Assembly (NCBI RefSeq): GCF_000516985.1 | Contig: NW_006917095.1 | Span: 1,424,677 to 1,488,676 of the forward strand | Origin: Pestalotiopsis fici W106-1 | Lineage: Eukaryota > Ascomycota > Sordariomycetes > Amphisphaeriales > Sporocadaceae | Reading direction: 5' to 3' | Length of the DNA stretch: 64,000 bases | Shown here: positions 61,201-64,000 of the stretch, one piece after another | Position numbering within the stretch: position 1 is the first letter of the stretch | How the letters are laid out: every line of letters starts with the position of its first letter | Notes under the pieces: generated by a model | The model's database searches: none | What the model was told of the DNA's origin: nothing | What the model saw: the letters and a program-made list of their open reading frames with translations, nothing else | Position numbers and translations under genes: made by a program

Positions 61201-64000
61201 GTTCGGTGTCAGCCTAGAGGAATAAACTTCTTCAAAAAAGGGAAAAAAGAAAAAAAGAAAAAAGAAAGTACTCATGCCCGCATGAAAGATTGAATTTCGG
61301 TCTGACATCGCTGAGTGGTTTGTTGTTGGCTCTTGCCAGCCTCATGGGAGATCACTCGATGTAGCGAAGAGCTACATCCATTAAGACGTGTAAGAACAAG
61401 AACATAAAGAAGATGACGCTTGATCCAGCCTTATGAATCCTTCCGGAACCTCGGCATCATCTTTTTCATGATATGTTCCTGATTCCAATCTGTGAGGCAC
61501 ACGTGATTGTACATGTTGCAATTAGTCCATATAATTGATTTTCTCGTGATCGAGGGTTGGAACCCCAATTGAGATATACGCGATCAATTGGTCAAAGGAA
61601 ATCAATCATGTGACTTTGGAAATGGATGTCTCAAATAACTAAAGACTCGTGTGGGATTTGCATGCAGATATACATGAATGTATTTATGCTGTCTGACCGT
61701 GCATTAAAGCATATATGATGCTTGAGTTGTCCAATCCTCACATTTGAAGTCCTTTGAAGTAATCAGCCTGTGGTCGCAAGGCCGCTGAGAATGGACAGGT
61801 CTAATCCTTTCATCCAATAACCTATGCTTTCTTATCGACGTAGAAATATATATATATACCATAGTATGATACATGAGAAAGTATCGTGTCAAGAAGCGAA
61901 AATTTCAATTCTCTGCACTAGAGCACGAAAGAATAACTAATCCGTTGTCGAAAAGAAATATCAGCGAATAACGAATCACTACAGTCACGATACGTGGTGG
62001 ATTTGCGAATAATTAGAAAATGTTAGAGAAAAGATTATATGGCCGAAGAACAAATGATTCTCCACGTGATAGCCCATATTTCGTCTATGACATGCAGCTC
62101 CACGCTCTTGTAAATATCATGATATCTGATATTGAATTTTCTACTCGAGATTCAAACTCCAGTACTTTTGACCATCATGTCAATGCTATGCTACCATTGC
62201 GATTATACATGACGATCAGAATATTGTCTAAGGATATCAGTAGCTCATCCTCTTGCAATTTGTGAATGTGACTGGAAATGGTTGGATCGTAAGAGCCGAA
62301 GCTGCTGTCACGACAGAAAGAAAGTGTACGAGTAGCACTGTGTCTAGCAAAGTAGGAAGAAATGTTAATTATAGGGAAATAGAATATACAAGATGGCATG
62401 ATGTACGCGATTCAGTCGGTTTTGTCCGAGGATTGCCACTCGATCTATAGAAATACCTCCTCAACTGTTTGTACAATTGCGTTCCGATATATTTTACCTG
62501 AATAATCAGAGGGAGCTTAATGACAAACATCCGGACCAGAGCCTCAATCGTTATCTCATGGAATTTCCAAGATATTTGCTTGTTTGAACATATTGACTTC
62601 ATTTCAGTTCTATGCAGCCCTTGATTGGCAGTTGCACAATGCTCATAAAATGAGATGGCGATCTTGCATTATCGCTTTCAAGAAAAACATCAGAACGAAT
62701 ACGATCATGGTTCAACGAGTTCTTCGATGACTTGGCCTTGATCATATAGCAGGTTTGTGCTGGATACAAAAGCGGACTTGGCAGCACTTTGGTATTGCCG
62801 CGTTCCCCGGTCTCAGTCAGTGCGTTCAATAATTCTTATATTCGTTTATTCTTTGAGCCGAGTATCGCCTTCTAGAAGGATGTAAGGGATACGGTGTTCT
62901 AGTTTGTTGTTCTTGCTGCAATATTCTCGAATCGTCATGACGACCGAGTGTATCGCGAAAAGCTTCGAGCAAATTTTTTGAAAAGTTAATGTGCTATGTG
63001 ACCAGTATGCGTACCGCCACTTTCAAACTGTTAGAGCCATTCTCACTCGAATATTCATTATATAGACGTTTTAACCTAGTGCCCAAGCCATGGATAGGCA
63101 TGATATTTTCCATGATTGATTGGAACTCTTAGGGACCTGATTGGGATAGGTGTTTCTGTGATTTCCGTATTTTTCACCGTGGAGATAGTTTTATTCAGAA
63201 GCTGTATTTTTGACGCAGGAACAAGTTTTACGGAGTCACGGGTTCACCAAGACTCCCGATTAAGACGCGGTTAAATGCAACTCAGTGTTAATTTTTCTTC
63301 TTACGAAGTCAGAGGATCGATTAACCTCGGAAAAGTATTGAAGTTTCAGGATTCGTATCTCTCAAATGAGAATACTTGTAAAGTTTCTTGATATTGATAT
63401 GATTTATAATTACTACTACTACTACAACATGAGGTACTCTGCTGTTGGCTTAAAGTCGAGGTGATTTGCTTGGCTTGGCTTCAATATTGCCTCCTCGAAA
63501 CATCAAGATTTAAATATGAACATTCACACGTGTTTCTGTCTCCTTACCCTAACAATGGTATTGAATGCTCCCAAAGCTTCGAAGCACATATGAAGACAAG
63601 AACATGACCACATGCAGCAGTAGGGTCGAGGAGGTGGGCTACACCGAAATTCTTACGATATCTGCGGACATCGAATTGACCTTGCTAATATGTTAAAAAA
63701 GAGCAACAACAATAAGCCTCCGCTAACGAGTTATTTTGCTAACCATACTCGTGAATTAGATTATCAAGATGAGCCAGAACTTTTGGCTCAATCATTTAGC
63801 TGCCCCGGGACCGACCAGAGTATCTTGTAAGCAATGGGTGAGCGTGGTTGCGAACAGTGCACATTCTAGCTATGCAAGAGTAAAGGCATGAACAACAATG
63901 TAGTCGTCGAATTCAACCCCGGGACCACAGAAAAATTACAACCCCATGAAAGAAGGATTATGGAATGAGCACAAAAGGCCCCAAAAAAAAAAANAAAAAA

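Larger units (their letters stand above)
48129..64000. other. Gene-free region to the window end
   Basis: Nearly 16 kb without a frame I can assign. The longest frames (217 codons at 50989-51642 minus, 185 at 52526-53083 plus, 179 at 50254-50793 minus) have no domain, no hydrophobic-core pattern and no supporting splice context. Simple repeats include GAAA-type (50349-50376), AC (51723-51741), TTC (51949-51960), ACGA (58241-58268), a purine tract (61233-61268) and TAC (63409-63424). The last 2.5 kb is more AT-rich but retains CA and TG, so it is not RIP-mutated. The window ends in poly(A) with one N at 63994. Confidence 0.5.

Noticed and set aside
61300..63980. AT-rich right end considered as a second RIP-mutated block
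   Set aside because: CA and TG are common throughout, so the RIP signature seen at 1-613 is absent.
63983..64000. Terminal poly(A) with an embedded N
   Set aside because: Looks like a low-quality homopolymer or contig edge, not a biological tail or telomere. No TTAGGG repeats are present.

Overview
The window comes from a filamentous fungus, most likely a Sordariomycete and perhaps Hypocreales. The evidence is short spliceosomal introns (53-182 bp) with GT...CTAAC...AG signals, two Zn2Cys6 transcription factors, a PRO1-type sexual-development regulator, and a left edge with the footprint of repeat-induced point mutation (RIP). The organism assignment is inference. Two 100-N assembly gaps (19982-20081 and 48029-48128) sit beside low-complexity DNA.

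Layout. Positions 1-613 are a heavily RIP-mutated repeat relic. A gene-free 3.8 kb follows, then the PRO1-like regulator on the minus strand (4373-6987), whose 5' side faces about 14 kb without a recognisable gene. The core gene block runs from 21.2 to 42.9 kb: a glutathione-peroxidase-type thiol peroxidase (minus), a TDA3/FOXRED1-like FAD oxidoreductase (plus), a DapA/HOGA-family aldolase (minus), a Gfo/Idh/MocA oxidoreductase (plus), an emopamil-binding-protein (EXPERA) membrane protein (plus), a large Ulp2-type SUMO protease (plus), and a second Zn2Cys6 factor (minus) whose C-terminus looks cut short. From 42859 to 64000 there is no gene I can support, only simple repeats, homopolymers and a G-quadruplex motif.

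How they work together. The peroxidase and FAD oxidoreductase are divergent, and so are the aldolase and the Gfo/Idh enzyme. The three metabolic enzymes could in principle serve one small-molecule catabolic route, but no dehydratase, transporter or dedicated regulator is present to prove it. The two transcription factors each have their 5' end facing a very large gene-free region (14 and 21 kb). The PRO1-like gene carries one intron with three frame-compatible outcomes (two 3' splice sites 99 nt apart, or retention giving a DNA-binding-domain-only protein), which is the most testable regulatory idea here. I found no rRNA, no convincing tRNA and no CRISPR array. Exon models were built by hand from frame and splice-signal logic and have not been checked against transcripts or databases.
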